NCBI GenBank assembly: GCA_011523505.1
Contig: WTGP01000019.1
Span: 351,980 to 415,979 of the forward strand
Source of the DNA: Gammaproteobacteria bacterium
GTDB taxonomy: Bacteria > Pseudomonadota > Gammaproteobacteria > Steroidobacterales > Foliamicaceae
Length of the DNA: 64,000 bases
Direction: 5' to 3'
Position numbers and translations under genes: made by a program. Below the pieces are notes generated by a model. That model made no database searches. It saw nothing but the letters and a program-made list of their open reading frames with translations, and was not told the origin of the DNA. Position 1 is the stretch's first letter. Every line of letters starts with the position of its first letter. Shown one piece after another: positions 9,189 through 18,267 of the stretch.

Positions 9189-9989
9189 CTAGTAGCGAAA
9201 ACCGATGTGCAGCGCGACGACGCCGCCCGACAGGTTGTGCCAGCGCACGTTCTCGAACCCGGCCTCGCGCATCATTTCGGCCAGCGTTTCCTGGTCGGGA
9301 TGCACCCGTATCGATTCCACCAGGTAACGATAACTTTCGGCATCGCCCGCGACCATGCGCCCGAGGGCGGGAATGACGGCGAACGAATACCAGTCGTAGG
9401 CGGGACGAATGAACTTGAGCGCCGGCCGCGAGAACTCCAGCACCAGCAGGCGGCCGCCGGGCTTGACGACCCGCGCCATGCTCTTCAGCGCGGCCGGCTT
9501 TCCGGTGACGTTGCGCAGCCCGAACCCTATGGTCACGCAGTCGAACAGTCCGGCGCCGAAGGGCAGGGCGGTCGCATCGGCGCGCAGCGCCCTGGTGTTT
9601 CCCCAGGCGCCGGCGTCAAGCAGCCGGCTTCGGCCGACCCGCAGCATCGCGGGATTGATGTCGGTGAGCAGAACACGCCCCCGCGATCCGACCTGCCGGC
9701 CCATGCCGATGGCCAGATCGCCGGTGCCGCCCGCAACATCCAGCGCTACGCCCCCGGGCCGCAGCCCGGTGCGCGCCAGCGCAAACCTCTTCCACAGGCG
9801 GTGCGCGCCAAGCGACATCAGGTCGTTCATCAGGTCGTAGCGGTCCGCCACGGAGTCGAACACGCCCCGCACACGCCGGGTCTTCTCTTCCCGGCTTACC
9901 CGGCTGAAGCCGAACCGCTTCGGACGCGAATGCGCCCCCGGCTTCGCCGAGCGCGGGACGCCCTCGCTACCGGGGTCAGTTGCCGGCAT
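9189..9989 (-). CDS. ubiE: UbiE C-methyltransferase (ubiquinone/menaquinone)
   Basis: SAM-dependent class I methyltransferase that C-methylates the quinone ring. 266 residues from the ATG at 9989, with AGAAGG just upstream. The SAM loop is [14 protein letters not shown], and [27 protein letters not shown] and [17 protein letters not shown] are characteristic UbiE/COQ5 stretches. The first ~35 residues are a basic, poorly conserved extension. The start overlaps the end of the DUF971 gene by 14 bases. Because only UbiE/J/B are seen and no men genes, a ubiquinone role is most likely. Confidence 0.92.
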   Translation of the reverse strand: MPATDPGSEGVPRSAKPGAHSRPKRFGFSRVSREEKTRRVRGVFDSVADRYDLMNDLMSLGAHRLWKRFALARTGLRPGGVALDVAGGTGDLAIGMGRQVGSRGRVLLTDINPAMLRVGRSRLLDAGAWGNTRALRADATALPFGAGLFDCVTIGFGLRNVTGKPAALKSMARVVKPGGRLLVLEFSRPALKFIRPAYDWYSFAVIPALGRMVAGDAESYRYLVESIRVHPDQETLAEMMREAGFENVRWHNLSGGVVALHIGFRY

Positions 9990-10335
9990 GAGCCTTCTGC
10001 GCCGCCACTTCCCTGAGGTAGCCCGCCCAGTACTCATCGCGGTATTCGCCGAGTTCCCGCAGATATTTCCAGGAATAGATGCCGGAATCGTGGCCGTCGT
10101 CGAACACCAGGCGAACCGCATACTGGCCCACGGGTTCTACCGCCGTTACCCGGACTTCGGACTTGCCGAGGGGCAATTCTCCGCCTCCGCGCCCGTGCCC
10201 CCGCACCTCCGCCGACGGGGACTTCACGCGCAGGTATTCGGCGTTGAGATCGAACGCGGCGCCGTCGGCGAAACTCACGCGCAGAATCCGGCGCTTGCCG
10301 CGCAAGCGCAACTCAACAGGCGCCTCCCCCTGCAC
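9976..10335 (-). CDS. DUF971 (gamma-butyrobetaine hydroxylase N-terminal-like) protein
   Basis: About 119 residues, a stand-alone DUF971 domain ([20 protein letters not shown] ... [19 protein letters not shown] ... [20 protein letters not shown]). The domain is also found fused to Fe-S and hydroxylase proteins, but as a single-domain protein its function is not established. The GTG at 10335 is chosen because homologous sequence begins immediately after it and it lies 2 bp past the hslU stop. It sits in the hslVU-ubiE gene run, where this family is commonly found. Confidence 0.8.
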   Translation of the reverse strand: MQGEAPVELRLRGKRRILRVSFADGAAFDLNAEYLRVKSPSAEVRGHGRGGGELPLGKSEVRVTAVEPVGQYAVRLVFDDGHDSGIYSWKYLRELGEYRDEYWAGYLREVAAQKAHAGN

Positions 10336-10337
10336 CT

Positions 10338-11663
10338 TCAGAGGATGTAGCGGCGGAAGTCCTCGTCCTCCGCCAGCTTTCCGAGATGCTCGTCGACGTA
10401 TGCCGCGTCCACCTTCAGCGTCTGCCCGCCACGATCGGCCGCGTCGAAGGAAATCGATTCCAGTAGCCGCTCCAGGACGGTCTGCAGACGCCGCGCCCCG
10501 ATGTTCTCCGTGCTGTCGTTGACCGAGCAGGCGATCTCGGCGATACGGTGCACCGCCTCCGCCTCGAAGCTCAGGGAAACCTGCTCGGTTCCGAGCAGCG
10601 CCGTGTATTGCTCGGTAAGCGACGCGTCCGGCTCGGTGAGGATGCGCTCGAACTCCTCGATCCCGAGCGCGCCCAGTTCCACCCGTATCGGAAACCGGCC
10701 CTGCAGTTCCGGGATCAGGTCCGACGGCTTGACCGCCTGGAATGCGCCCGACGCGATGAACAGGATGTGGTCGGTGCGCACCACGCCGTACTTGGTGGTG
10801 ACGGCGCAGCCTTCCACCAGGGGCAGGAGGTCCCGCTGCACGCCCTCGCGCGACACGTCCGCGCCCAGGGCCTCCGCCCGGCGGCACACCTTGTCCATTT
10901 CATCGATGAACACGATGCCGTTCTGCTCCACCGCTTCCAGCGCCTGCGACTTCAGTTCCTCCTGGTCCACCATCGAAGCCGCGGCTTCCTCGGTAAGCAG
11001 CCGCATCGCGTCCTTTACCTTCAGCTTGCGGGTCCGGGTTCGCTGGTTCCCCAGCGACTGGAACATGTTCTGCAGCTGGCTGGTCATCTCCTCCATGCCG
11101 GGCGGCGCCATGATTTCCACGCCCACCGGCGCGAGCTGCAGTTCCATTTCCACCTCCTCGCCGTCGAGGTCGCCGCGCCTCAGCGCCGCCTTCAGTTCCC
11201 GTTCGTCGCCGCTGATCGGCAGCCGGGAGGCCGGGCCCGCGCTCGCGGCAATCCGCATCAGGGCGTCGAGGACCCGCCGCTCGGCGCCTTCGCGGGCGCG
11301 GTGGCGGACCCTGTCCATTTCCGTTTCGCGCACCATCTTCACGGCCGTATCGGTGAGGTCCCGGACAATGCTGTCCACTTCGCGCCCCACGTAGCCCACC
11401 TCGGTGAACTTGGTAGCCTCGACCTTGATGAAGGGGGCGCGCGCGAGGTGTGACAGGCGGCGGGCGATCTCGGTCTTGCCGACGCCGGTGGGGCCCATCA
11501 TCAGGATGTTCTTCGGCGTGATCTCCCGGCGCAACTCGTCGTCGAGCTGCATTCGCCGCCACCGGTTTCTGAGCGCGATAGCCACGGCCCGCTTGGCCTC
11601 GTGCTGGCCGATCACGTGCTTGTCGAGTTCCTCGACAATCTCCCTGGGCGTCATCTGGGTCAT
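10338..11663 (-). CDS. hslU: ATP-dependent protease ATPase subunit HslU
   Basis: AAA+ unfoldase that feeds substrates to HslV. 441 residues. Walker A GPTGVGKT is residues 57-64, Walker B is IVFIDEMDK, the pore motif is GYVG, and the I-domain occupies roughly 105-240. The C-terminus DEDFRRYIL is the conserved tail that docks into HslV. The ATG at 11663 overlaps the hslV stop (ATGA); a second ATG three codons later is possible. Confidence 0.95.
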   Translation of the reverse strand: MTQMTPREIVEELDKHVIGQHEAKRAVAIALRNRWRRMQLDDELRREITPKNILMMGPTGVGKTEIARRLSHLARAPFIKVEATKFTEVGYVGREVDSIVRDLTDTAVKMVRETEMDRVRHRAREGAERRVLDALMRIAASAGPASRLPISGDERELKAALRRGDLDGEEVEMELQLAPVGVEIMAPPGMEEMTSQLQNMFQSLGNQRTRTRKLKVKDAMRLLTEEAAASMVDQEELKSQALEAVEQNGIVFIDEMDKVCRRAEALGADVSREGVQRDLLPLVEGCAVTTKYGVVRTDHILFIASGAFQAVKPSDLIPELQGRFPIRVELGALGIEEFERILTEPDASLTEQYTALLGTEQVSLSFEAEAVHRIAEIACSVNDSTENIGARRLQTVLERLLESISFDAADRGGQTLKVDAAYVDEHLGKLAEDEDFRRYIL

Positions 11664-12232
11664 GCTTCGAGCGTGTCGATGACGATTTCCGAATTCGTGT
11701 AGACGCAGATGTCCGCCGCGATCTCCAGCGAGCGGCGGACCACTTCCTCGGCGCCCAGTCCGGTTTCCGCCAGCAGCGCCCGCGCCGCGGCGCGCGCGTA
11801 TCCCCCGCCGGAACCGAGCGCCAGCAGCCCGTCCTCGGGCTCCACCACGTCGCCCGAACCCGACACCAGCAGCGTCTTCTGCCGGTCGGCCACGCACAGC
11901 ATGGCCTCGAGCCGGCGCAGGCGGCGGTCGGTGCGCCAGTCCTTGGCCAGTTCGACGGCGGCCCGGGTGAGGTTTCCGTACTGCGTGAGCTTGCTTTCGA
12001 ACAACTCGAACAGAGTGAAGGCATCCGCCGTGCCGCCGGCAAATCCCGCCAGCACCGACCCATCGGCCAGCCGGCGAATCTTGCGGGCATTGCCCTTCAG
12101 GACGGTATCGCCAAGGCTTACCTGTCCGTCTCCGCCCATCGCGACCGTTTCATTCCTGCGAACGCAGAGGATGGTCGTGGAGCGGACCTTTTTGCCTGGC
12201 ACGTGGTTTTTCGTATGGTCCGGAGAGTTCAT
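11660..12232 (-). CDS. hslV: ATP-dependent protease peptidase subunit HslV
   Basis: Threonine peptidase of the HslUV complex. 190 residues from the ATG at 12232. The catalytic threonine is in [11 protein letters not shown] (Thr19 or Thr20), so about 18 residues would have to be removed, longer than the single Met removed in E. coli but similar to some other gammaproteobacteria. An in-frame GTG at residue 11 would shorten the leader. GDGQVSLG and [18 protein letters not shown] are typical. The start overlaps the xerC stop (ATGA). Confidence 0.95.
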   Translation of the reverse strand: MNSPDHTKNHVPGKKVRSTTILCVRRNETVAMGGDGQVSLGDTVLKGNARKIRRLADGSVLAGFAGGTADAFTLFELFESKLTQYGNLTRAAVELAKDWRTDRRLRRLEAMLCVADRQKTLLVSGSGDVVEPEDGLLALGSGGGYARAAARALLAETGLGAEEVVRRSLEIAADICVYTNSEIVIDTLEA

Positions 12233-13143
12233 GACTTGGTCGACGCCTTGCGCCGGGCTCTGGGGTGGGCGCGATCGTACACCCTCGAGAGGTGCTGGAA
12301 GTCCAGGTGGGTGTAAACCTGCGTCGTCGATATGTCGGCATGTCCCAGCAGTTCCTGCACCGCGCGCAGGTCGCCGGACGATTCCAGCAGGTGCGTGGCG
12401 AAGCTGTGGCGAAGCATATGCGGGTGCACACGGCCGGGCAGGCCCGCGTGCCGGGCCCAGTAATCGAGCCGCGCCTGGACGCTGCTGGCGGCGATTCGCC
12501 GGCCCCGGACGCCCACGAACAGTGCGTGCTCCCCGTCCGCCGCCAACTCGCCGCGGCGCCGCATCCAGGCTTTCAGCGCATCGATCGCCTTGCTGCCCAC
12601 CGGCAGGATGCGGTCCTTGCGGCCCTTGCCCGTAACCCGGATCAGGCCCTCGCGCATGTCCACGCCCCCCAGGTCGAGGCCGGCCAGCTCGGCCAGCCGC
12701 AATCCGGAGGAGTAGATCAGCTCCAGCATCGCGCGGTCGCGGCAGGCAACCGTATCGCGGTCCGGGATGTCCAGAAGCCGCGTCACCTGGTCGAGATCAA
12801 GTGTCTGCGGAAGGCCGCGCGGCGGCCGCGGGGCCCTGACCCCGCGCGCCGGATTGCGGTTTATCGCGCCTTCGCTCTCCAGGTAGCTGAAGAAGCTGCG
12901 GGCCCCGGCCAGGCGGCGCTGCACGGTGCGCGGCGCCAGGCCGCGGCGATGAGCGCCCGCGGCGAAACGGCGCAGATCGCCGGTGGACAGTCCGGACCAG
13001 TCGGCGAGATTGCGCTCGGCGCAATACTCGCCAAGCGCCGCGAGGTCGCGGCGATAGGCGCTGACCGTGTGTTCCGACAAACGCCGCTCGAATCGGATGT
13101 GGTGCAGGAACGCGTCAACCTGCCGTTGCGCCCCGGCCCGCAT
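12229..13143 (-). CDS. xerC: Tyrosine recombinase XerC
   Basis: Chromosome-dimer resolution at dif with XerD. 304 residues; N-terminal SAM-like core-binding domain (about 8-95) and C-terminal catalytic domain. All six active-site residues are visible: Arg149 (SGLRLAEL), Lys173 (TGKGRKDR), His242 and Arg245 ([12 protein letters not shown]), His268 (LGHADIS) and nucleophile Tyr277 (TTQVYTH). The context (after DUF484, before hslV) is the conserved chromosomal xerC locus, which separates it from the mobile integrase at 18.3 kb. Confidence 0.93.
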   Translation of the reverse strand: MRAGAQRQVDAFLHHIRFERRLSEHTVSAYRRDLAALGEYCAERNLADWSGLSTGDLRRFAAGAHRRGLAPRTVQRRLAGARSFFSYLESEGAINRNPARGVRAPRPPRGLPQTLDLDQVTRLLDIPDRDTVACRDRAMLELIYSSGLRLAELAGLDLGGVDMREGLIRVTGKGRKDRILPVGSKAIDALKAWMRRRGELAADGEHALFVGVRGRRIAASSVQARLDYWARHAGLPGRVHPHMLRHSFATHLLESSGDLRAVQELLGHADISTTQVYTHLDFQHLSRVYDRAHPRARRKASTKS

Positions 13144-13847
13144 CAGGAGCTTTCCGGAGATACTGCCGCCGCCACGATGGCGCTGACGCGGCCCAGGAAT
13201 TCGGTGCTCTTGGCGCGGTGGTAGTGATCGGGGTCGCGGCTGCCCAGGGCCAGCAGACCCAGTTTGCCGCGATGCCCCAAGGGGGCGAGCGCCACCGACG
13301 CCACCTCGCCGGCGTCCGTGCCGAACAGGAATTCGCGCTGCTCGGCACTGAAGCGGCCGCAGCGCGGCGCGTTGGCCTTCAGGACCGCGCTCAAGCCCTC
13401 GGTCATCAGGTCTTCGCGCGGCGTCGCCGACAGGCCGGGCACGTCGGCATAGTCGTCGGGCGCTGCGTCAAACAGCAACAGGCGAACGAAATCCAGCGAA
13501 AAAATCTCCCGCAGATTCCCCGGCAATGCGCGCAATCTTTCGTCCGGGTCGGGGCAGGCCAACAGATTCGTTACGAGCCGATTCAGCTTACCGGCGAGTT
13601 CATCGCTGGCCCGGCCGTTGGCAACGTACTCGTCGAGCGTGCGGCGCATTTCCTCGTTGCGCCGGCGCAGCAACTCGATCTGGCGCTCGACCAGCGACAC
13701 GGCCCCTGCGCCGCCGTCGTGCGGCACGCTCAGTTCCAGCAGCAGGTCGGCATGACGCTCGAAAAAGTCGGGATTGTCCCTGAGGTAGGCAGCCACGCTT
13801 TCCGGACTCAGGCCGGAGCGGCGGGTTGCCTTGCGCGGCGGGCTCAT
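13143..13847 (-). CDS. DUF484 family protein
   Basis: 234 residues, DUF484 family, which has a GAF-like fold and is almost always encoded between dapF and xerC in gammaproteobacteria. The N-terminus VAAYLRDNPDFFERHADLLLEL and VSLVERQIELLRRRN are characteristic; a short coiled-coil stretch follows at about 50-95. Function not established. Starts and stops overlap both neighbours (ATGA with dapF and with xerC). Confidence 0.85.
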   Translation of the reverse strand: MSPPRKATRRSGLSPESVAAYLRDNPDFFERHADLLLELSVPHDGGAGAVSLVERQIELLRRRNEEMRRTLDEYVANGRASDELAGKLNRLVTNLLACPDPDERLRALPGNLREIFSLDFVRLLLFDAAPDDYADVPGLSATPREDLMTEGLSAVLKANAPRCGRFSAEQREFLFGTDAGEVASVALAPLGHRGKLGLLALGSRDPDHYHRAKSTEFLGRVSAIVAAAVSPESS

Positions 13848-14668
13848 AACTCCACCCGGCCCTCGAAAACGCAATCGATCCGCCCGGTAAGCCAGACCGG
13901 TTCGCCGCCACCGGCCCAATCGACCCGCAAATCGCCTCCGGGCATTTCCACCTTGACGGGAGACCGCACCCGGCCCTGACGAATGCCTGCAACCGCCGCC
14001 GCACAGGCGCCCGTGCCGCAGGCGGGAGTCTCGCCCACGCCGCGCTCGTACACGCGCAGCTTCAGTTCCTGCTCGCCAAGCGTCTCGGCAAAGCCCACAT
14101 TGCAGCCGCGCGGAAATCGCTCATGCACGGAAAGGCCGGCCCCCAGTCCCGCAACCGGAGCGGCGGCGGCATCGGCGACGGCAATGACCGCGTGCGGGTT
14201 GCCCAGCGATAGCACTTCGACCTGCCAATTCTCTCCATCGACAGCAATCCCGTAGGACGGCTCCTGCCCAGCGGCGACAAACGGGACCCGCTCCGGGTTC
14301 CATTCAGGGCGGCCAAGCGAGCAACTGACCGAATCATCCCCGGCGAGCCTTGCGCGCACCTCCCCGCCACGGCACTTCAGTGAGATTTCGCCACCGGCCG
14401 GCCGCCGATCGGCCACCAGGGCCGCGATGCACAAGGCTCCATTGCCGCACTGGCCGGCCTCCCCGCCATCGGCATTGAATACCCGGTAGCCGACCGCGTC
14501 GACGCCGTTTCCGGGCTCGTCCACCCACAGAAGCTGGTCGAAGCCAACGCCCCGGCGGCGGTCCGCCAGCGCGCGGATCCGTTGCCGTGAGGGCGCCGGC
14601 AGCGACCGGCCGATCACGACCATGAAGTCGTTGCCGGAGGCTTGCATCTTGGTAAAGGCCTGGAGCAT
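13844..14668 (-). CDS. dapF: Diaminopimelate epimerase
   Basis: Converts LL- to meso-diaminopimelate for lysine and peptidoglycan. 274 residues from the ATG at 14668 (MLQAFTKMQASGNDFMVV). The two catalytic cysteines are Cys74 (GQCGNGALC) and Cys217 (PACGTGACA). It heads the nine-gene minus-strand run ending in ubiB; a promoter should lie in 14669-14815 but no convincing box was found. Confidence 0.94.
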   Translation of the reverse strand: MLQAFTKMQASGNDFMVVIGRSLPAPSRQRIRALADRRRGVGFDQLLWVDEPGNGVDAVGYRVFNADGGEAGQCGNGALCIAALVADRRPAGGEISLKCRGGEVRARLAGDDSVSCSLGRPEWNPERVPFVAAGQEPSYGIAVDGENWQVEVLSLGNPHAVIAVADAAAAPVAGLGAGLSVHERFPRGCNVGFAETLGEQELKLRVYERGVGETPACGTGACAAAVAGIRQGRVRSPVKVEMPGGDLRVDWAGGGEPVWLTGRIDCVFEGRVEL

Positions 14669-14815
14669 TTCTGAAAGACGGCGGGGTTTCCGAAAATTAT
14701 AGTCCTGCGGCAACTTTCAGCCGTGGCCGCCGCCCGGCGATCAATTGACCGAAAATAGGCGCGGCCCGGCGGTATAGGCCGGCCCCTTTTGACCCAACAA
14801 TCAGGAGAACAAAGC

Positions 14816-15277
14816 ATGACGTACAACAGCAGAACACTCCCGCTGGCCGGCCTGGTATTCGCCCTGCCGGTGGCGGCGGCCACCGAAATCGAGCGCTTCA
14901 ACCCGGAAGGACTCTCGCAGCCCGACGGCTACTCGCAGGTGGTCATAGCCAAGAACCCGGGGCGCTTCATCTACCTTGGGGGCAAGGCCGGAATTTACCC
15001 CGACGACAGTTTCCCGGAGAGCCTGGCCGAGCAGTCGCGCCTGACCTGGGTCAATATCGACCGCGCGCTGAAGGCGGTCGGCGCCACGCGCGAGGACGTG
15101 GTCGAAATCCAGATCTACATCGTGGACCTGGAGAACGTGGACCCCAACCCCGTTTACCAGGACGTGCGCGACTTCTTCCCCGCCGGACACAAACCGGCAT
15201 CCATGGTCATCGGAGTCTCGGCGCTGGCGTATCCCGGGTTGCTGGTGGAAATCAACGTGCGGGCGGTCACCGACTAG
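14816..15277 (+). CDS. RidA/YjgF-like protein with N-terminal signal peptide
   Basis: 153 residues; the start ATG has AGGAG 8 bases upstream. The first ~23 residues (MTYNSRTLPLAGLVFALPVAAA) look like a Sec signal, unusual because classical RidA is cytosolic. The remainder is a RidA/Rid-family fold (YLGGKAGIYPD, NIDRALKAVGATREDVVEIQIYIVD, HKPASMVIGVSALAYPGLLVEI). The arginine that canonical RidA uses for imine deamination (in ARLP...EIE) appears to be replaced in SALAYPGLLVEI, so the usual 2-aminoacrylate deaminase activity is doubtful. It ends 6 bp from the convergent S9 peptidase gene. Confidence 0.8.
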   Translation: MTYNSRTLPLAGLVFALPVAAATEIERFNPEGLSQPDGYSQVVIAKNPGRFIYLGGKAGIYPDDSFPESLAEQSRLTWVNIDRALKAVGATREDVVEIQIYIVDLENVDPNPVYQDVRDFFPAGHKPASMVIGVSALAYPGLLVEINVRAVTD

Positions 15278-15283
15278 AAGGCC

Positions 15284-17269
15284 CTAATTTGCGACGGTGG
15301 CGGTTGTCTTGAGATTGCAGGTGTTGTCCAGCCAGTCGATCATGGCCGGATACATTTCCATCCAGTGGCGGTAGTAGATCGTGCCGAAGAAGTGGTTCGC
15401 GCCTTCGAGCTCGATGTACTTATGCTGCTTGTCGTATTCCTTCAGCTTGGCTACGAACTTTCGGCTCTCGTCCACCGGCACGCGTTCGTCGTCATCGCCG
15501 TGGATTACCAGGATGGGGACATCGACGCTGTCCACGTGCTCCAGCGGATTAATGCCGTCCACCGTGGGGCGATAGGCTTTCTCCGCCAGGGTCCCTGAAT
15601 CAGCCAGCCAAGCCCGGAAGTATGGCAAGTCGGCGACGCCCGCACCGGCGATCGCGCAACGGAACGGATTCGGATCGCGGAAGGAGCCTACAAAAGCGGC
15701 GTATCCACCATAACTCCATCCGAAAATGGCGGCCCGTCCGGGATCGCCCAGGTTTCGTTGGGCGAGATAACCGATCGCGTCTTCCAGATCGTCCTGCATC
15801 TCGTAACCCCATCGCGAGAAACCCGCCTCCAGGTGCCGCCGGCCAAATCCGTCGGAAATTCGAAATTGCGGCTGAATGACAACGTAGCCGTTATACGCAA
15901 GCAACTGCGCCCAGACGTCAAAGCCCCAGTAGTCCCGCGCAACCGGCCCGCCGTGGGGCAGTACCACGATGGGGAAGGGACCGTCGCCCCGCGGTACCGT
16001 CACCAGCGCCGGGATCTCCATACCGTCGCGGGCCTCGTAACGGACCCACTCCACTTCGGACAACATGTCCTCGGTCAGGAACGGCATCGACCGGCCGAGC
16101 AGATCCAGCCGGCCTTCCTTGAGCAGATACCAGGACCGCGGCGTGCGCGGGCCTTCGGCGCGAATCACCATTGTCTTGCCGTCGTGAGAACGGGACACGA
16201 TGCTGTTGTCCGTGTCCGGCAGAATTCCGTCAATTGCATCGTAGAGCGCCTTTTCCTCCTGATCGACGAGGTAGACGTCACCCGCCTTGCCGGTGAACGT
16301 AAACCCGATGATCACATCGTTCTTTTCTTCGTCCAGCCGGGTGCGCACGCCGGTCGCATCGTATCGCGGGTGCATGAACTGCATCTCGCCGAACTCGCGC
16401 GTTTCCAGGTCAAAGGTATAGATCGCGGCGGTGTCCGTCTCGTGGTTGGAGAGGACATAGAACTCGTTGCTCGACGGTGGCCCCACAATACGGAAGGCAT
16501 TGAAAACACTGCTCATGTTGCCCACACTGGCCTGGGTCCGGCCGATTTCGATCCAGTCTGTTTCGCCCTTCAGCCTGGCCAGATCTATGATCGCTTCCGA
16601 GCCCTCGTCAAAACGGAAGGCGAGCCTGGGGTCGCCGTCGTCGTCCAGGTAAGTGATGTTGATCCGGTCGCTGTTCTTCACGACCCGCTGCGCCGATCCT
16701 GTTTCCACGTTGACCCGAAAAATGTCCGCCACGAAATTCTGATCGTCGTCATACTCAATCAGGATGTGGTCGTCGTCCTTGGGCAACAGGTCAAAGACGG
16801 CCGCACCACTCCATCGTTGAATAGTCTTGGCCGTCTGGCTCCGGCGGTCGACGCGTCTGCGGGGAATCTCCAGCCAGCGCTTGCCTTCCCTGTCCACGGT
16901 AGCCAGTTTGCTGACCTGGCGCGTGTCCGCGCCGAGCCGCTGCAGCGTATCCACGTCCTGCCGGAAACGCACGATGAGGCGCTCGTTGTTGGCCCAGCCG
17001 GCGGAAACAATGTCCATTCGGTCCGAGCCCAGCGTAACGGGCTTCTTCGCCATATCCGCGAGATCGTAGATAAGCAGGAACTGCTTCCCGTCCTTGTCGA
17101 ATCGCTGCAGCGTGGCCAGGTGCTTGCCGTCGGGCGAGACCGACGCGGAACTCATGGCGGGTTCCTGGGCGAACGCTTCATACCCGGACAGCGCCTGTTG
17201 CTCCTGCGCCGCGGAAAACAGAGGCAGCGCGATGCATGCGCCCGCCAGAAAACGGATTCTGATCTTCAT
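15284..17269 (-). CDS. Exported S9 family peptidase (prolyl oligopeptidase-like)
   Basis: 661 residues. A signal peptide (MKIRIRFLAGACIALPLFSAA) is followed by a beta-propeller-like region (to ~400) and an alpha/beta hydrolase domain. The nucleophile is Ser519 in GWSYGGYA; the Asp lies in HGDDDERVPVDES and the His in EGANHFF. Likely a periplasmic oligopeptidase. Start supported by CAGGAG 6 bases upstream. It lies 57 bp downstream of the TonB receptor remnant and would once have been co-transcribed with that receptor; it may now depend on island sequence or its own promoter. Confidence 0.9.
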   Translation of the reverse strand: MKIRIRFLAGACIALPLFSAAQEQQALSGYEAFAQEPAMSSASVSPDGKHLATLQRFDKDGKQFLLIYDLADMAKKPVTLGSDRMDIVSAGWANNERLIVRFRQDVDTLQRLGADTRQVSKLATVDREGKRWLEIPRRRVDRRSQTAKTIQRWSGAAVFDLLPKDDDHILIEYDDDQNFVADIFRVNVETGSAQRVVKNSDRINITYLDDDGDPRLAFRFDEGSEAIIDLARLKGETDWIEIGRTQASVGNMSSVFNAFRIVGPPSSNEFYVLSNHETDTAAIYTFDLETREFGEMQFMHPRYDATGVRTRLDEEKNDVIIGFTFTGKAGDVYLVDQEEKALYDAIDGILPDTDNSIVSRSHDGKTMVIRAEGPRTPRSWYLLKEGRLDLLGRSMPFLTEDMLSEVEWVRYEARDGMEIPALVTVPRGDGPFPIVVLPHGGPVARDYWGFDVWAQLLAYNGYVVIQPQFRISDGFGRRHLEAGFSRWGYEMQDDLEDAIGYLAQRNLGDPGRAAIFGWSYGGYAAFVGSFRDPNPFRCAIAGAGVADLPYFRAWLADSGTLAEKAYRPTVDGINPLEHVDSVDVPILVIHGDDDERVPVDESRKFVAKLKEYDKQHKYIELEGANHFFGTIYYRHWMEMYPAMIDWLDNTCNLKTTATVAN

Positions 17270-17326
17270 CGGCCACTCCTGTTCTTGTTCATCGGGCCGG
17301 ACCGCCGCCTGAATTCCTCGATCTGC

Positions 17327-18076
17327 CTAGAATTGCCTCCTCACCAACAGGAAAGCGCGCCTCCCCAGCAGATCGTAACCGGCCCCCAGTGGAATGTTGT
17401 TCAACTGTACTCCCGGCGCGCCGTTATCCATCAGCGGCGGCTCTTCGTCGAACACGTTCACGATCCCCATGGAAATCTCCCAGTCGCGCGGTATCCATGT
17501 AATCGAGGCGTTATGCGTCCAGTAGGAATCGGTCCTCGCAATCGGCCGGCACATCACCTGCAGCGTGGCGCAGGGCGCTCCGACGAAGAAATCGCCCGGG
17601 TCGTCTTCCTCACCATGGATATAGTTGGCCCGCCAATTGAAGCGGAACCTGCCGTAGGTCGCAACCACCACGCTCGTGCCTTCCCACTCGGGCACGACCG
17701 GGGTGCCGGCGATGTCATCCTCGGAATCGCGAAAAATGAAGTTGTTCTCGAGCAGGCGCGAGACCCTGAGGTCGAATTCCAGGTTCAGGTTCCGGTCGGC
17801 AACGATGAAGTCGCGCTGAAAGTACAGGTTGTAGTCGATGCCGCGCGACGTAATGGCATTGATGTTGATGAAACTGGCTTCAACCAGCTCGATCAGGCCA
17901 TTGGCGCCACGATTGATGAACCGGCAGAAGGCGCTGGCGTTGTTCGCCTGTTCCACGTAGCAGTCGTTGATGACGAAGCCCGCGCCCAACTGGCTGATCG
18001 TGTTCTCCACATGGATGTCGTAGTAGGTCACCCCGGCGCGCAGTGTGAAGTTGTCCCAGAAGGGCTGGTGGAGAAC
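17327..18076 (-). pseudogene. 3' part of an interrupted TonB-dependent receptor gene
   Basis: About 249 codons of C-terminal beta-barrel without a start or plug domain. Reading from the island edge: VLHQPFWDNFTLRAGVTYYD ... ending VFDEEPPLMDNG ... RRAFLLVRRQF, with the terminal Phe expected of outer-membrane barrels. The matching 5' part, also on the minus strand, is at 40275-42728 on the far side of the island and stops at the homologous point (SYTYGVVL). Joined at the AGAAC repeat the frame is continuous. A GTG at 18031 could start translation, but the product would be a partial barrel. Confidence 0.85.
18072..18076. repeat. Left 5-bp island-end repeat (AGAAC)
   Basis: Identical to 40309-40313 and in the same codon phase of the split receptor gene (GTT-CT read on the minus strand). 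It may be the recombinase crossover core or a target duplication. Confidence 0.65.
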
Positions 18077-18214
18077 CTTACCGTGTACTGACTGACAGGG
18101 ATGCGCTGGACTTCGCGGAAAACGACATAAGTATCATAATTTCAAAGCTATACGTAGGATTTTTGTGGATTGGAAGATGAACCCCATACTCCGCATTGCG
18201 CCCCGGTTTCTTTT

Positions 18215-18237
18215 TTTGTGTTGACGTTTGTGTTGAC
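18215..18237 (+). repeat. Tandem 11-bp direct repeats, candidate recombinase arm sites
   Basis: TTTGTGTTGAC occurs at 18215-18225 and again at 18227-18237, a 12-bp period. The core GTGTTGAC recurs in the same orientation near the other island end at 40215-40222. The second copy also supplies the -35 box of the integrase promoter, so recombinase binding there could shut off its own gene. Binding is inferred only. Confidence 0.45.
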
Positions 18238-18261
18238 TGTCTCGTCGCCCGACTTTATCAT
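18233..18261 (+). promoter_or_regulatory. Sigma-70 promoter of the integrase gene, probably leaderless
   Basis: TTGACT (18233-18238), 17-base spacer, TATCAT (18256-18261). The expected start site, about 7 bases past the -10, coincides with the A of the integrase ATG at 18268, and no ribosome site precedes that ATG. Confidence 0.6.
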
Positions 18262-18267
18262 CGCGGC

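Noticed and set aside
18070..18135. Short frame VFREVQRIPVSQYTVRF at the left island edge as a second receptor fragment
   Set aside because: It is closed by a stop about three codons upstream and is out of phase with the barrel; too short to support.
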